Source: an uncultured SAR86 cluster bacterium
GTDB lineage: Bacteria; Pseudomonadota; Gammaproteobacteria; Magnimaribacterales; D2472
DNA length: 53,387 bases
Direction of reading: 5' to 3'
Assembly: GCA_902579825.1 (NCBI GenBank)
Contig: CACHII010000008.1
Coordinates: 1-53,387, forward strand
Shown here: in pieces, positions 1 to 9,039 of the stretch
How the letters are laid out: each line of letters begins with the position of its first letter
Numbering within the stretch: the stretch's first letter is position 1
The notes under the pieces: model-generated
Databases searched by the model: none
What the model was told of the DNA's origin: nothing
Seen by the model: only the letters and a program-made list of their open reading frames with translations
Program-made: the position numbers and the translations under genes

Positions 1-1
1 T

Positions 2-535
2 ATAAAATCAATTGATGATTTGTTTTTAAAAATTGAGCTTGCTTATCATTATCAATTTTATAAAGTTTTTGGAACAGATGAAAAATTAAAAGAGGGTAAA
101 AAACTTTGGGCAACAAGTTTAAAGAACAGGACTTCAGATGAGATAAGCAATGCTATTGAGTATGTAATTTTAAATCAATCATATCTTCCAACATTAACTG
201 ATATCATGAAAGCATGTGAGGAAGTGAAAAAACAGGATGGTTACCCTACCCCTGAAGAAGCTTACATTGAGGCAAGAAGATCATATCAACCTAGGAAAGA
301 TTTTAATTGGTCTCATCCCATTGTATATTTTGCAGGTAAAAAAATTGGCTGGAGCTATCTTTCTGAAAAAGATTCAAGAGAAACTTTTGAGGCATTTAAG
401 AAAGTTTTTAATTCTCTAAAAAAGCAGTCTAAAAATGGTATTAATTTTAAAATTAAGAACAATAAAGAGAAAACTCATACAAAATCTTTTGATAAAAAAT
501 TATTTGAAAAATTGAGAAAAAAATACAAAGTTTAA
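2..535 (+). CDS. Lambda-P-like replication protein (helicase loader family), 5'-truncated
   Basis: The reading frame is already open at the left edge and reads IKSIDDLF before the TTG at 20, so the true start is probably outside the window. About 178 codons are visible. The visible part resembles the phage lambda replication protein P family, which loads DnaB-type helicase: a short helical N-terminal segment (ELAYHYQFYKVFG), then a helix with LKEGKKLWATSL, then the hallmark YLPTLTDIMKAC segment, where members usually read FLPSPGQF..WC. The C-terminal third is very lysine-rich and probably disordered or nucleic-acid-contacting. No other phage gene lies next to it; the downstream neighbour is an efflux adaptor starting 2 bases after the stop. 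The family call rests on pattern recognition only; a chromosomal helicase-loader role is inference. Confidence 0.5.
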   Translation: MKSIDDLFLKIELAYHYQFYKVFGTDEKLKEGKKLWATSLKNRTSDEISNAIEYVILNQSYLPTLTDIMKACEEVKKQDGYPTPEEAYIEARRSYQPRKDFNWSHPIVYFAGKKIGWSYLSEKDSRETFEAFKKVFNSLKKQSKNGINFKIKNNKEKTHTKSFDKKLFEKLRKKYKV

Positions 536-537
536 GG

Positions 538-1419
538 ATGATGAAGTTAACAAAAAATATAAGAATATCTTTATATATTCTTATTCCAATAGTATTGTGG
601 ATGGCCTCAGGATTATTTAAGAATGAGAAGGTGGCGGAGGTTGAGAAAAAAAGTGAGCTTTTCTCAGTACAGACGATTCTCAGTACTGCCATAGAATATC
701 AACCTCTTATTAAATTAAAAGCTACAACAAAATCAGAAGCTAGGGTTGACGTAAAAGCTAAAACCTCTGGTGAAGTTGTAAAAATTGGGGCAACTCAAGG
801 TAGGTTTATAAACAAAGATGAAATCTTATGTAGCCTTGGTGTTGTGGAGTTAAATAGAACTGAAGTGAAAGCCCCCTTTGGAGGATTTGTTGAGCAAATT
901 GTTAAGCCTGGGAACTTTCTTGAAAGAGGTCAAGTTTGCGCAACTATTATTCAGCTAGATCCAATATCTTTTGTAGCAGGAGTTCCTGAATACGATATTA
1001 ATAAAGTTAAAATAGGACAAAAGGTTGACGTTGAGCTAGTTACTGGTCAGTCAATTAATGGAGAATTAACTTTTGTTTCAAAAAGTGCATCGCCTGACAC
1101 AAGAACATTTGTTATTGAATCTCAAATTTCTAACCCTAATGGTAATGTGAAAGATGGATTAACTGCAAACATGACTATTGAGATAGATAAAGTTTTGGCA
1201 CATAAAATCTCCCCTTCAATATTGCTATTAAATGATGAGGGCAAGCTAGGCATAAGAGTAGTGATAGAAAATGATACTGCTATGTTCAAAGAAATAGATA
1301 TTCTTGAAGACTCCGAGGATGGTTTGTGGGTAACAAATATACCAAATACTGTTGAGATAATAGTTCAAGGTCAGGGATTTGTTGAGGATGGTCAAAAAAT
1401 ACTTACAAACCGTTTATGA
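538..1419 (+). CDS. RND efflux periplasmic adaptor subunit (HlyD/MFP family)
   Basis: Membrane-fusion adaptor linking an inner-membrane RND pump to an outer-membrane channel. A single hydrophobic segment at residues 9-27 anchors or exports the protein. The split lipoyl/hairpin region is recognisable around residues 70-130 (AKTSGEVVKIGATQG, then APFGGFVEQIVKPGNFLERG), followed by a beta-barrel region ending in the typical DGLTANMTIEI. At 293 residues it is shorter than AcrA (about 397), with little alpha-helical hairpin between the lipoyl halves. Two in-frame ATGs (538 and 541) are possible starts; GG at 536-537 directly abuts the first. The stop overlaps the start of the pump gene by 4 bases (ATGA), so the two are translationally coupled. 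No outer-membrane TolC-type gene is adjacent. Confidence 0.88.
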   Translation: MMKLTKNIRISLYILIPIVLWMASGLFKNEKVAEVEKKSELFSVQTILSTAIEYQPLIKLKATTKSEARVDVKAKTSGEVVKIGATQGRFINKDEILCSLGVVELNRTEVKAPFGGFVEQIVKPGNFLERGQVCATIIQLDPISFVAGVPEYDINKVKIGQKVDVELVTGQSINGELTFVSKSASPDTRTFVIESQISNPNGNVKDGLTANMTIEIDKVLAHKISPSILLLNDEGKLGIRVVIENDTAMFKEIDILEDSEDGLWVTNIPNTVEIIVQGQGFVEDGQKILTNRL

Positions 1420-4400
1420 TAGGAATAATAGACTTTGCTTTAAAAAAAGCTAAGACCACATTATTGATTGCTTTCATGGTAATCATTGCTGGTTCATATG
1501 CTAGACAAGAAATACCTATAGCTGCATCACCAAATGTGCAGCTACCTTTTATCACAGTATCAGTTTTTTTAGATGGTGCTTCGCCAAGCGATACTTCAAG
1601 ATTAATAGCAAGACCACTTGAAAATAGACTAAAAAGTGTTACTGGGGTTAAAAATATTCGCTCAACAAGTTCTTTGAGTTATGCAAGAATTTTTTTAGAG
1701 TTTGAAGTTGGTTTTGACATAGATAAAGCTCTTGTTGATGTTAAACAAGGTGTTGAAGAAACGAAATATCAATTGCCTCTTGGTGCTGAAGATCCTCAAA
1801 TAGAAGAATATAGCGAAGCTAGCTTTCCTGTAATGAACATTAGTATTGTGGCTGGTAGCTCATTAAGACAAAAGGTTTTTTACGCCCGTGAACTCAAAGA
1901 TAGGATAGAGCCTATTGAGCAAATTCTTGAAGTAAGAATGACTGGAGCACCTGAGGAGGTTCTTGAAGGCGTAATTGATAAAGCAAAGATGGAGTCATAT
2001 GGTGTAACTCTTTCAGATATCTATAACTCGGTTGCTAGCAATAATTTGATAATTCCTGGTGGAAAGCAAGATACTGGAAGGGGTAGTTTTAATATTGAAG
2101 TACCCAGCATAATTGAGTCCGCAAAAGATGTTTACAGCATTCCTGTAAAAGTATCAAAAGATGCGATTGTGACTCTTGGTGATGTAGCTACAATAAAAAG
2201 AACATTTAAAGATTTCACATCTTACGCAAGAGTAAATGGTCAAGATGCTGTCACATTGGAAATTTCATTAAGGGAAAGTGCAAATGCGATTGATGCATCG
2301 AATGCCATAAGAGATATTCTCAGTAAATTTAAAGATGAGCTTCCAGAAAATTTATCAATCGTAATTTCTAATGATGATACTGTTTATGCCAGCCTGATGG
2401 TAAAAGAATTAAATGGAAATATTATTGCTGCTGTTGTATTAATTATGGTCCTGGTTATAGCAAGTATGGGAACAAGAGTATCTATGCTTGTTGGTTTATC
2501 AATACCTTTCTGTTTTTTAATGACATATTTAATTTTATACAGTCTCGATATGGAAGTTAATTTTCTTGTAATGATGGGTCTCCTTCTTGGAATGGGAATG
2601 CTTATTGACGGATCCATAGTGATCACAGAATATGCAGATAAGAAAATTGCAGAGGGTTTATCCAGAGCAGAAGGTTATGCTCTTGCTGCAAAAAGAATGT
2701 TTTATCCTATAGTCGCATCTACAGGAACTACATTAGCTGCTTTTATTCCAATAATGTTTTGGCCTGGTTTTACTGGTCAATTCATGAGATACCTCCCAAT
2801 TACTATTTTCTTTGTGTTATCAGCGTCATTATTTTATTCATTAGTTGTAATTCCAGTTCTAGGTTCTTATTTTGGTCAAAAAGTATCTGCATTAAATATT
2901 AACGAAGAGCAAACATCTGTCTTTGTGAGGCTCACTGAATGGTATGGCAAATATATAAAACGTTTTGTTGAAAATCCTATAGAAACTTTTCTAGCTGTTG
3001 TTTCTGTCTTATTAATAATTATTATGAGTTATGCCTTTTCTGGTAAAGGTACTATATATTTTGCAATTGTTGATCCTGTCCAAGCAAACATTACTGTTAA
3101 AGCAAGAGGTAACTTCTCTGCCCTTGAAACAAAAGAGATTATTGAACAAGTCGAGGAGCGTTTTTTAGAAATAGAAGGCATAAAAAATGTTTACCTTCGA
3201 TCTGGAACAAACTGGTGGCAATCAGGTGCAGATAGAATTGGCGGTGGTTTTATTGAGACATTAGAACCATCACAAAGAGATATAAGTGGTTTTGAGATAA
3301 TGGATAGATTAAAGGCATCTACTAAAGATCTTCCAGGAATTACTGTTGAAGTTGAGGCAGATATTGGTGGGCCATCTTTTGATTCACCAATTGAGTTAGA
3401 TGTTTTTGGTAATACTGAAAACGATGTGAATGATGCAGTTGCTAAGATTGAAAACTACATGCGAAATGAGATGACTGGATTAAATAACATCTTTTCATCC
3501 AAAGCTTATCCTTCGGTTGAATGGAGTGTTGATGTTGATAAACAAAAAGCAGCTCAGCTTGGTGTCAGCGTGAGTGATGTTGGCGCGCTTGTTCAAATGC
3601 TAACTAATGGTTTTAAGGTTGGAGAATATCGTCCTGATGATGCCAAGGATGAGGTTGAAATAAGAGCAAGATTTCCTGATTCAGATAGGACTATCACAGG
3701 CATTAGAGACTTAAATGTGGTTACTAAACAAGGCACTGTGCCGGTGAGCTCTTTTGTAAATGTTGTTCCAAAAGAGAATAGAGAAACAGTTAATAGAAAA
3801 AATGGGAAATATTTCCAAGAAGTAGGTGCTGGCTCAGATGATGATTCAAAGGTTAATCAAAAAATTGAAGAATTGGAATCATGGCTTCAAGAAACAGATC
3901 TCGGATATGGAATATCTTATCAATTTAGCGGCATGGCTGAAGAAACTGAGGAAGTTAATAATTTCATGATTGTAGCCGGATTAACTGCTGTATTTATGAT
4001 GTTATTAATGTTAATTACTCAGTTCAATAGCTTTTATCAATCACTAATTATTTTGTCCTCAGTAACAATATCTTTTGTTGGAGTTTTGCTTGGATTATTA
4101 ATTACTGGAAAATCCTTTAGTACAACCATGACAGGTATCTCAATAGTCACTCTTGCTGGCATTGTTGTAAATAATAATATTGTATTAATAGATACATTTA
4201 ATAAGTTAAAAGAGGAAGCGCCTCACTTAAAACAATCTTTACATATTATTAATGCTTGCAAACAAAGACTGAGACCTATTGTTCTAACATCTCTTACAAC
4301 AATATTTGGACTGTTGCCTTTAGCAATGGGTGTTAGTTTGGATCTAATTTCAAGAGATATAGTTGTTGGTAGTAGAATTGTTGATTGGTGGTCAAATTTA

Positions 4401-4538
4401 GCCGTATCAATAGTTTTTGGACTAGGTTTTAGTACATTTGTAACTCTTATACTGACTCCAGCTGTTTTAGCTCTTCCATATGCAATAAGGAATGAATATA
4501 AAAAATACTTCCAAACTGAATCCAATCAAATACAATAA
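1416..4538 (+). CDS. RND family efflux permease (AcrB/HAE-1 type)
   Basis: Twelve-helix inner-membrane proton-driven exporter of 1040 residues, the normal family length. The N-terminal helix (residues about 8-28) is followed by the porter-domain start (LPFITVSVFLDGASPSD), the first helix bundle around 335-485, a second porter half, and a final bundle around 870-1025. In TM4 the proton-relay pair (Asp-Asp in AcrB) reads D398-G399 in LIDGSIV, and in TM10 the position usually held by Lys lies in a run N919-N921. One relay acid is kept, the second is lost. Substrate cannot be told from sequence. It forms an operon with the adaptor (4-base overlap), and xseB follows after 3 bases, so it may share a transcript with the isoprenoid genes downstream. 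Confidence 0.9.
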   Translation: MIGIIDFALKKAKTTLLIAFMVIIAGSYARQEIPIAASPNVQLPFITVSVFLDGASPSDTSRLIARPLENRLKSVTGVKNIRSTSSLSYARIFLEFEVGFDIDKALVDVKQGVEETKYQLPLGAEDPQIEEYSEASFPVMNISIVAGSSLRQKVFYARELKDRIEPIEQILEVRMTGAPEEVLEGVIDKAKMESYGVTLSDIYNSVASNNLIIPGGKQDTGRGSFNIEVPSIIESAKDVYSIPVKVSKDAIVTLGDVATIKRTFKDFTSYARVNGQDAVTLEISLRESANAIDASNAIRDILSKFKDELPENLSIVISNDDTVYASLMVKELNGNIIAAVVLIMVLVIASMGTRVSMLVGLSIPFCFLMTYLILYSLDMEVNFLVMMGLLLGMGMLIDGSIVITEYADKKIAEGLSRAEGYALAAKRMFYPIVASTGTTLAAFIPIMFWPGFTGQFMRYLPITIFFVLSASLFYSLVVIPVLGSYFGQKVSALNINEEQTSVFVRLTEWYGKYIKRFVENPIETFLAVVSVLLIIIMSYAFSGKGTIYFAIVDPVQANITVKARGNFSALETKEIIEQVEERFLEIEGIKNVYLRSGTNWWQSGADRIGGGFIETLEPSQRDISGFEIMDRLKASTKDLPGITVEVEADIGGPSFDSPIELDVFGNTENDVNDAVAKIENYMRNEMTGLNNIFSSKAYPSVEWSVDVDKQKAAQLGVSVSDVGALVQMLTNGFKVGEYRPDDAKDEVEIRARFPDSDRTITGIRDLNVVTKQGTVPVSSFVNVVPKENRETVNRKNGKYFQEVGAGSDDDSKVNQKIEELESWLQETDLGYGISYQFSGMAEETEEVNNFMIVAGLTAVFMMLLMLITQFNSFYQSLIILSSVTISFVGVLLGLLITGKSFSTTMTGISIVTLAGIVVNNNIVLIDTFNKLKEEAPHLKQSLHIINACKQRLRPIVLTSLTTIFGLLPLAMGVSLDLISRDIVVGSRIVDWWSNLAVSIVFGLGFSTFVTLILTPAVLALPYAIRNEYKKYFQTESNQIQ

Positions 4539-4541
4539 ATT

Positions 4542-4763
4542 ATGGCTAAAGATAAACAAACAGACTTTGAATCATCACTAAAGGCTCTCGAATCTATTGT
4601 TAAAAGATTGGAAGATGAAAACATTAATTTAGAAGACTCTGTTAAATCATTTGAAGAAGGCATTAATCTTGTAAAAGAGTGTCAAAATCAACTTCAAGAA
4701 GCAGAATTAAAAATAAAAACTCTCCTTGATAACGGCAGTTCAACAGATATAGAAGATCAGTAA
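4542..4763 (+). CDS. xseB: Exodeoxyribonuclease VII small subunit
   Basis: Small helical partner of XseA, which together degrade single-stranded DNA to short oligonucleotides. The 73-residue protein shows the family signature FESSLKALESIVKRLE, then LEDSVKSFEEGI and a KECQNQL helix. The order xseB-ispA-dxs is the classic gammaproteobacterial one; ispA starts at a GTG 1 base after this stop. The large subunit gene is not in the window. Confidence 0.95.
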   Translation: MAKDKQTDFESSLKALESIVKRLEDENINLEDSVKSFEEGINLVKECQNQLQEAELKIKTLLDNGSSTDIEDQ

Positions 4764-4764
4764 G

Positions 4765-5634
4765 GTGTTAAATCAATTTTTGCTCGACTTGAGAGAGAAA
4801 ATTTCATTGAATATGAAAAAATCTATTGGTGATTCTAATTTCATCGAAAAAGCCATGACCTATTCATCTATTGCTGATAGCAAAATAATAAGAGCGGGAA
4901 TAATTTTTGCCTCAGGAAGAATAAATAAAAATATTCATGATGACAGTCTTCTTACTCTTGCTACTGCAGTTGAATTAATTCACACTTACTCATTAATACA
5001 TGACGATCTTCCTTCAATGGATGATGATGATTTTAGAAGAGGTAAAGAATCAAATCATATAAAGTTTGGTGAAGCTAATGCTATTTTGGCTGGTGATGCA
5101 TTACAAGCATTAGCATATGAAGTTATATGTGATGATAAAAAATTAGATTCAAATAGCAAAGTTCAAGCTATCAAGTTAATTAGCAACGCTTGTGGTAAAA
5201 ACGGCATGGTTCTTGGTCAGCATCTTGATATAGAAAGTGAATCAAAAGATGTAAATATAAAAGATGTTGATAACATTCATTCTTTGAAAACTGGAAGGTT
5301 GATTGAGTGTTCTGTGATGTTAGGTCAAATTAATAATAACGACCAAAAAATTAAAGAAATATTAAATAATTTTGGTAGGAAAATTGGTCTTGCTTTTCAA
5401 ATAACTGATGATATTTTAGAAGCTACATCAGACAAAAGTACTCTTGGTAAAAATAACAACTCGGATTTAAAGAATAATAAATCAACTTATATTAAAGTTA
5501 TTGGACTCAAGGAAGCTAAAAATAAATCATATGAGCTCTCAAGTTCAGCAATTAAAAGCTTGGAAGAACTAATGCTAAATGAAACAAATATGCTGATAGA
5601 ATTAGCAAAATATATATCGTATAGAGAAAAATAA
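4765..5634 (+). CDS. ispA: Polyprenyl (farnesyl) diphosphate synthase
   Basis: Condenses isopentenyl diphosphate with dimethylallyl/geranyl diphosphate to make farnesyl diphosphate for quinones and undecaprenyl carriers. The first aspartate-rich motif is clear (HDDLPSMDDDDFRRG); the second reads DDILEAT where E. coli IspA has DDILD, so its last acid is Glu. K and Q landmarks (GQHLDIESE, LKTGRLIE, FQITDD) are in place. 289 residues is near the usual 299. The N-terminal region lacks the usual RPLL/GGKRxRP form and reads KIIRAGIIFASG, a divergent version of the IPP-binding segment. It starts at GTG 1 base after xseB and ends 1 base before the dxs TTG start. Chain length (C15 or C20) cannot be fixed by eye. 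Confidence 0.9.
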   Translation: MLNQFLLDLREKISLNMKKSIGDSNFIEKAMTYSSIADSKIIRAGIIFASGRINKNIHDDSLLTLATAVELIHTYSLIHDDLPSMDDDDFRRGKESNHIKFGEANAILAGDALQALAYEVICDDKKLDSNSKVQAIKLISNACGKNGMVLGQHLDIESESKDVNIKDVDNIHSLKTGRLIECSVMLGQINNNDQKIKEILNNFGRKIGLAFQITDDILEATSDKSTLGKNNNSDLKNNKSTYIKVIGLKEAKNKSYELSSSAIKSLEELMLNETNMLIELAKYISYREK

Positions 5635-5635
5635 A

Positions 5636-7504
5636 TTGAAGATTTTTAAAGAAATTCCTACTCAAAAGCCGATTACACCCATATTGGACAGTATCAATTT
5701 GCCTTCAGATATTAGATCTTTTTCATTAAGTGAATTAGAAAATCTTGCAAATGAAATTAGAGAATTCTTACTTTATTCAGTTGGGCAAAGTGGTGGACAT
5801 CTTGGAGGTGGTCTTGGTGTAATTGAGCTCACAATTATATTGCACTATATTTTCAATACTCCTTTTGATAATTTAGTATGGGATGTCGGTCATCAGGCCT
5901 ATCCGCACAAAATACTTACTGGTAGAAAAAACAAGATGCAAACTATCAGAAAAAAAGGTGGCTTAGCTCCATTCCCTTCAAGAAAAGAAAGTGAATTTGA
6001 CGCATTTGGCGTTGGTCACTCAAGTACATCGATTAGCGCTATGCTTGGGATGGCAATTGCATCAAAAGAATCAAATCCAGAAAAAAAACATATAGCAGTA
6101 ATTGGCGATGGAGCAATGACAGCAGGTATGGCATTTGAAGCTCTGAGCCATACCGGTCACCTAAAGCCAAACGTTTTAATTATTCTGAATGATAATGATA
6201 TGTCGATATCAGAAAATATTGGTGGATTATCTAATTATTTCTCAAGAATATGGGCTTCAAAGACCTATAAAGGTATTAAGAAAAGTGGTGCTAGTTTTTT
6301 AAAGCCTCTACCACAAGCCTATCATCTTGCAAGAAAAGTAGAAACACAAATGAAGGCAATGGTTGCTCCAGGAACAATTTTTGAAGAGTTGGGTTTGAAT
6401 TATATTGGTCCTATTGACGGTCATAACCTTAAAGAATTAAAAGATGTTATTTCCAATCTGAAAGAATTTGAAGGTCCACAATTTTTACATGTCATTACAA
6501 AAAAAGGAGCTGGTCTAGATCCTGCTGAGGCAGACAGGATTGGATTCCATGCAATAGGAAAAATTCAGTCAATAAAAAATAAAAAATCTAAACAAAAGAA
6601 GTATCAAGATGTTTTTGGAGATTGGGTTGTGGATATGGCAAACAAGGATAAAAAGCTTATTGCGATTACTCCAGCAATGAGAGAGGGATCTGGACTGGTT
6701 CAGTTTAGTGAAAAATTTCCTGATAGATATTACGACGTTGCTATTGCTGAACAACATGCAGTTACATTTGCTGCTGGAATTGCAACAGAAAATAAAAAAC
6801 CAGTTGTTGCAATTTACTCAACTTTTCTTCAAAGAGGATATGATCAACTTATTCATGATGTTGCTGTTCAAAATCTCGATGTGACTTTTGCATTAGATAG
6901 ATCCGGTCTTGTTGGTGAAGACGGTCCAACTCACTCAGGAAATTATGATATTGCTTTCTTAAGATGTATTCCAAATATGTTGATTTGTACTCCCTCAGAT
7001 GAAAATGAAACAAGAAAATTATTAACAACGGCATACTTACATAATGGACCAGCTTCTGTAAGATACCCAAGAGGTACTGGGCCTAACAGTAATATTGATA
7101 AAGATCTTGAGCCTTTAAAAATTGGTGAGGCAAATATAATAAACGATGAAGACTCAGAAATAATAATTTTGAACTTTGGAACTCTTTTAAATGAGGCAAA
7201 TGAAATTTCAAAAGAGCTAAAAGCCACTTTAGTAGATATGCGTTTTGTAAAGCCTTTAGATGAAAAGCTATTAAGCAAACTTCTTAAAAAGGCTAAGGTT
7301 TTTATTTCTATTGAGGATAGTTCAATTATGGGTGGCGCTGGAAGTGCTGTTCAAGAATTTGTATCAAAAGAAAATCTACATGTAAGATCAATCCTTTTTG
7401 GTATTCCTGACAAATTTATTGAGCATGCCTCAAGAGAAGAAATGCTAGTTGAAGCTGGTTTAGACGTAGAGAATATTAAATCTAAATTAAGTAAATTGTT
7501 ATAA
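5636..7504 (+). CDS. dxs: 1-deoxy-D-xylulose-5-phosphate synthase
   Basis: First enzyme of the MEP isoprenoid pathway: pyruvate plus glyceraldehyde 3-phosphate to DXP, ThDP-dependent. The 622 residues match the E. coli length of 620. Visible landmarks are GQSGGHLGGGLGVIELT near residue 50, the ThDP/Mg motif GDGAMTAGMAFEALSHTG with the distal NDNDMSIS, and the catalytic Glu in AIAEQHAVTFAAG in the transketolase pyrimidine domain; the C-terminal transketolase domain ends the protein. The start is a TTG at 5636, 1 base after ispA. The last 23 bases overlap the 3' end of the convergent pgpA gene, and no separate terminator is present. Confidence 0.97.
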   Translation: MKIFKEIPTQKPITPILDSINLPSDIRSFSLSELENLANEIREFLLYSVGQSGGHLGGGLGVIELTIILHYIFNTPFDNLVWDVGHQAYPHKILTGRKNKMQTIRKKGGLAPFPSRKESEFDAFGVGHSSTSISAMLGMAIASKESNPEKKHIAVIGDGAMTAGMAFEALSHTGHLKPNVLIILNDNDMSISENIGGLSNYFSRIWASKTYKGIKKSGASFLKPLPQAYHLARKVETQMKAMVAPGTIFEELGLNYIGPIDGHNLKELKDVISNLKEFEGPQFLHVITKKGAGLDPAEADRIGFHAIGKIQSIKNKKSKQKKYQDVFGDWVVDMANKDKKLIAITPAMREGSGLVQFSEKFPDRYYDVAIAEQHAVTFAAGIATENKKPVVAIYSTFLQRGYDQLIHDVAVQNLDVTFALDRSGLVGEDGPTHSGNYDIAFLRCIPNMLICTPSDENETRKLLTTAYLHNGPASVRYPRGTGPNSNIDKDLEPLKIGEANIINDEDSEIIILNFGTLLNEANEISKELKATLVDMRFVKPLDEKLLSKLLKKAKVFISIEDSSIMGGAGSAVQEFVSKENLHVRSILFGIPDKFIEHASREEMLVEAGLDVENIKSKLSKLL

Positions 7505-7976
7505 GAGAAGCAAAGAATGCTGCAAAAATTGCAGCCATCAAGTCATCAAGAACAACCCCTAATCCATTTTTAAAATTTTTATCTATATATGAGATTGGAA
7601 AAGGTTTATAAATATCAAATATTCTAAATATCATTAACGCAAGCAATGCATATATAGATCTTTCATATTGTGAAGAGGCAATAAAAATGACCGGAATCAT
7701 TGCTAACCATATACCTGCCAATTCATCAATTACAATAGATTTATGATCTTTTTCTTTAAGATCCTTTGTTGCAACAGTTGATATATAAATCGAAAATATA
7801 ATTACATAAAATGTCAAAGTAACCAAAACTGCTGCACTGATAAAATGAGACAAAACTATAAAAATGAACCAACCAAATATACTTCCAACAGTACCCGGTC
7901 CAATTGGGAATAGCCCGAGTCCGCCTAAGGTTGCTAAAAAATGATATGGATCTCTTAGGTTAGGGAACTTCTGCAT
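7482..7976 (-). CDS. pgpA: Phosphatidylglycerophosphatase A
   Basis: Removes the phosphate of phosphatidylglycerophosphate to give phosphatidylglycerol at the inner membrane. The 164 residues are close to E. coli PgpA (172). Characteristic pieces are the N-terminal GGLGLFPIGPGTVGS, the acidic motif VIDELAGIW and the C-terminal VLDDLMAAIFA; about four hydrophobic segments span the membrane. In many Gammaproteobacteria pgpA directly follows nusB-thiL; here it is the last gene of a minus-strand run behind a GlpD-like flavoprotein (1-base gap) and thiL, about 9 kb away from nusB. Convergent with dxs, with a 23-base overlap of the coding ends. Confidence 0.93.
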   Translation of the reverse strand: MQKFPNLRDPYHFLATLGGLGLFPIGPGTVGSIFGWFIFIVLSHFISAAVLVTLTFYVIIFSIYISTVATKDLKEKDHKSIVIDELAGIWLAMIPVIFIASSQYERSIYALLALMIFRIFDIYKPFPISYIDKNFKNGLGVVLDDLMAAIFAAFFASLITIYLI

Positions 7977-7977
7977 C

Positions 7978-9039
7978 TTAAATCATTGTAACAATTTTTC
8001 TAGCAATGGTAGGCGATGTAGTCCATTTGCCACCAAATATAGTTAAAAGTGAATCATTTTTTTGAATAAAAAAATCTCTCGAGGATTTATGAAAATTATC
8101 TTTTGATTTTATTAGGGGTCTTACTCCAGAATATGAACTAATTATTTCTTTTTTAGAGATCGATTCTTTTAAAATTTGATTAAAGCTATCAATAAGATAT
8201 TTAATTTCATTTTTACTTATCTCTGGTAACTCAGGATGAGAAACTTTTACTTCTGTTGTTCCTAACAAGGTATAGTTTTTATAAGGTAATGCAAAAATAT
8301 ATCTAGACTTACATATGCCTGAGAACATCAAACCAAATTCAGACTTTCTATTAATTATCAAATGACTGCCTTTTATATAATCGATATCTTTTTGACTCTT
8401 AATATTATTTTGTTCAAGTAACATTTTTGACCAGGGGCCCACTGCTAAAATTATTTTATCAAAATGATTTTTATTAATAGCTCCCTGAGTATCAAATTTT
8501 TTGACTTCATTAAATTCATGTATTTCTATATTAAGTTCTTTTGCTAATAAAATTAACTCTCTTCCAAGAGAATCATCATCCATACTTCCATCAAAAAATG
8601 ATAAGTATGTTTTATAGTTGTCTTTTAGAAGAAATTGGTCATTCTTAATTTGCTTTGATATTGAGCTTTTGTCTAAATTTTTTGAGCCTGCTAAAAATTC
8701 GTATAACTTAATTCCTATAAAAGATTTAATTAATACCAAAGAAAATTTATTTTTAAATGGAATGGCTATCTTTAATTTTCTTGTTTGTTTTGGGAAATTT
8801 TCTAACCACCATGATCTATCATTTAGTCCATTTTTAACTTCGTTAAAATGAAAATTCTCAAGATATCTCAATCCTCCATGTAAAAGCTTCGTCGTTTTTG
8901 AGCTTGTCTCACTTAGTAAAGTATTTTTTTCAAAAATTGATACCTTATGACCTTCTTTTGCCAGAAAAATCCCAACAATTAGACCGGTAATTCCACCTCC
9001 AATTATTCCAATTTTTTTATTCAAAAGAATCCCATCCAT
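7978..9039 (-). CDS. GlpD-like FAD-dependent oxidoreductase (DAO superfamily)
   Basis: A 353-residue flavoprotein of the glycine oxidase/glycerol-3-phosphate dehydrogenase superfamily. The N-terminal dinucleotide-binding motif GGGITGLIVGIFLA with the following acidic residue (SIFEK) is intact, and SSKTTKLLHGGLRYLE is the block typical of aerobic glycerol-3-phosphate dehydrogenase. The C-terminal FAD-contacting segment (SGVRPLIKS, then FGGKWTTSPTIARK) also matches GlpD. It lacks the extra C-terminal helical domain that brings GlpD to about 500 residues, so substrate is uncertain. The start overlaps the thiL end by 23 bases; pgpA follows after 1 base. Sitting between a thiamine-phosphate kinase and a phospholipid phosphatase, a role in glycerophosphate or lipid metabolism is plausible but inferred. 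Confidence 0.75.
   Translation of the reverse strand: MDGILLNKKIGIIGGGITGLIVGIFLAKEGHKVSIFEKNTLLSETSSKTTKLLHGGLRYLENFHFNEVKNGLNDRSWWLENFPKQTRKLKIAIPFKNKFSLVLIKSFIGIKLYEFLAGSKNLDKSSISKQIKNDQFLLKDNYKTYLSFFDGSMDDDSLGRELILLAKELNIEIHEFNEVKKFDTQGAINKNHFDKIILAVGPWSKMLLEQNNIKSQKDIDYIKGSHLIINRKSEFGLMFSGICKSRYIFALPYKNYTLLGTTEVKVSHPELPEISKNEIKYLIDSFNQILKESISKKEIISSYSGVRPLIKSKDNFHKSSRDFFIQKNDSLLTIFGGKWTTSPTIARKIVTMI

Noticed and set aside
6943-7278. 111-codon minus-strand open frame inside dxs
   Set aside because: Lies wholly within a well-conserved gene in antisense; its composition is that of a reverse-complement shadow and no start context is visible.
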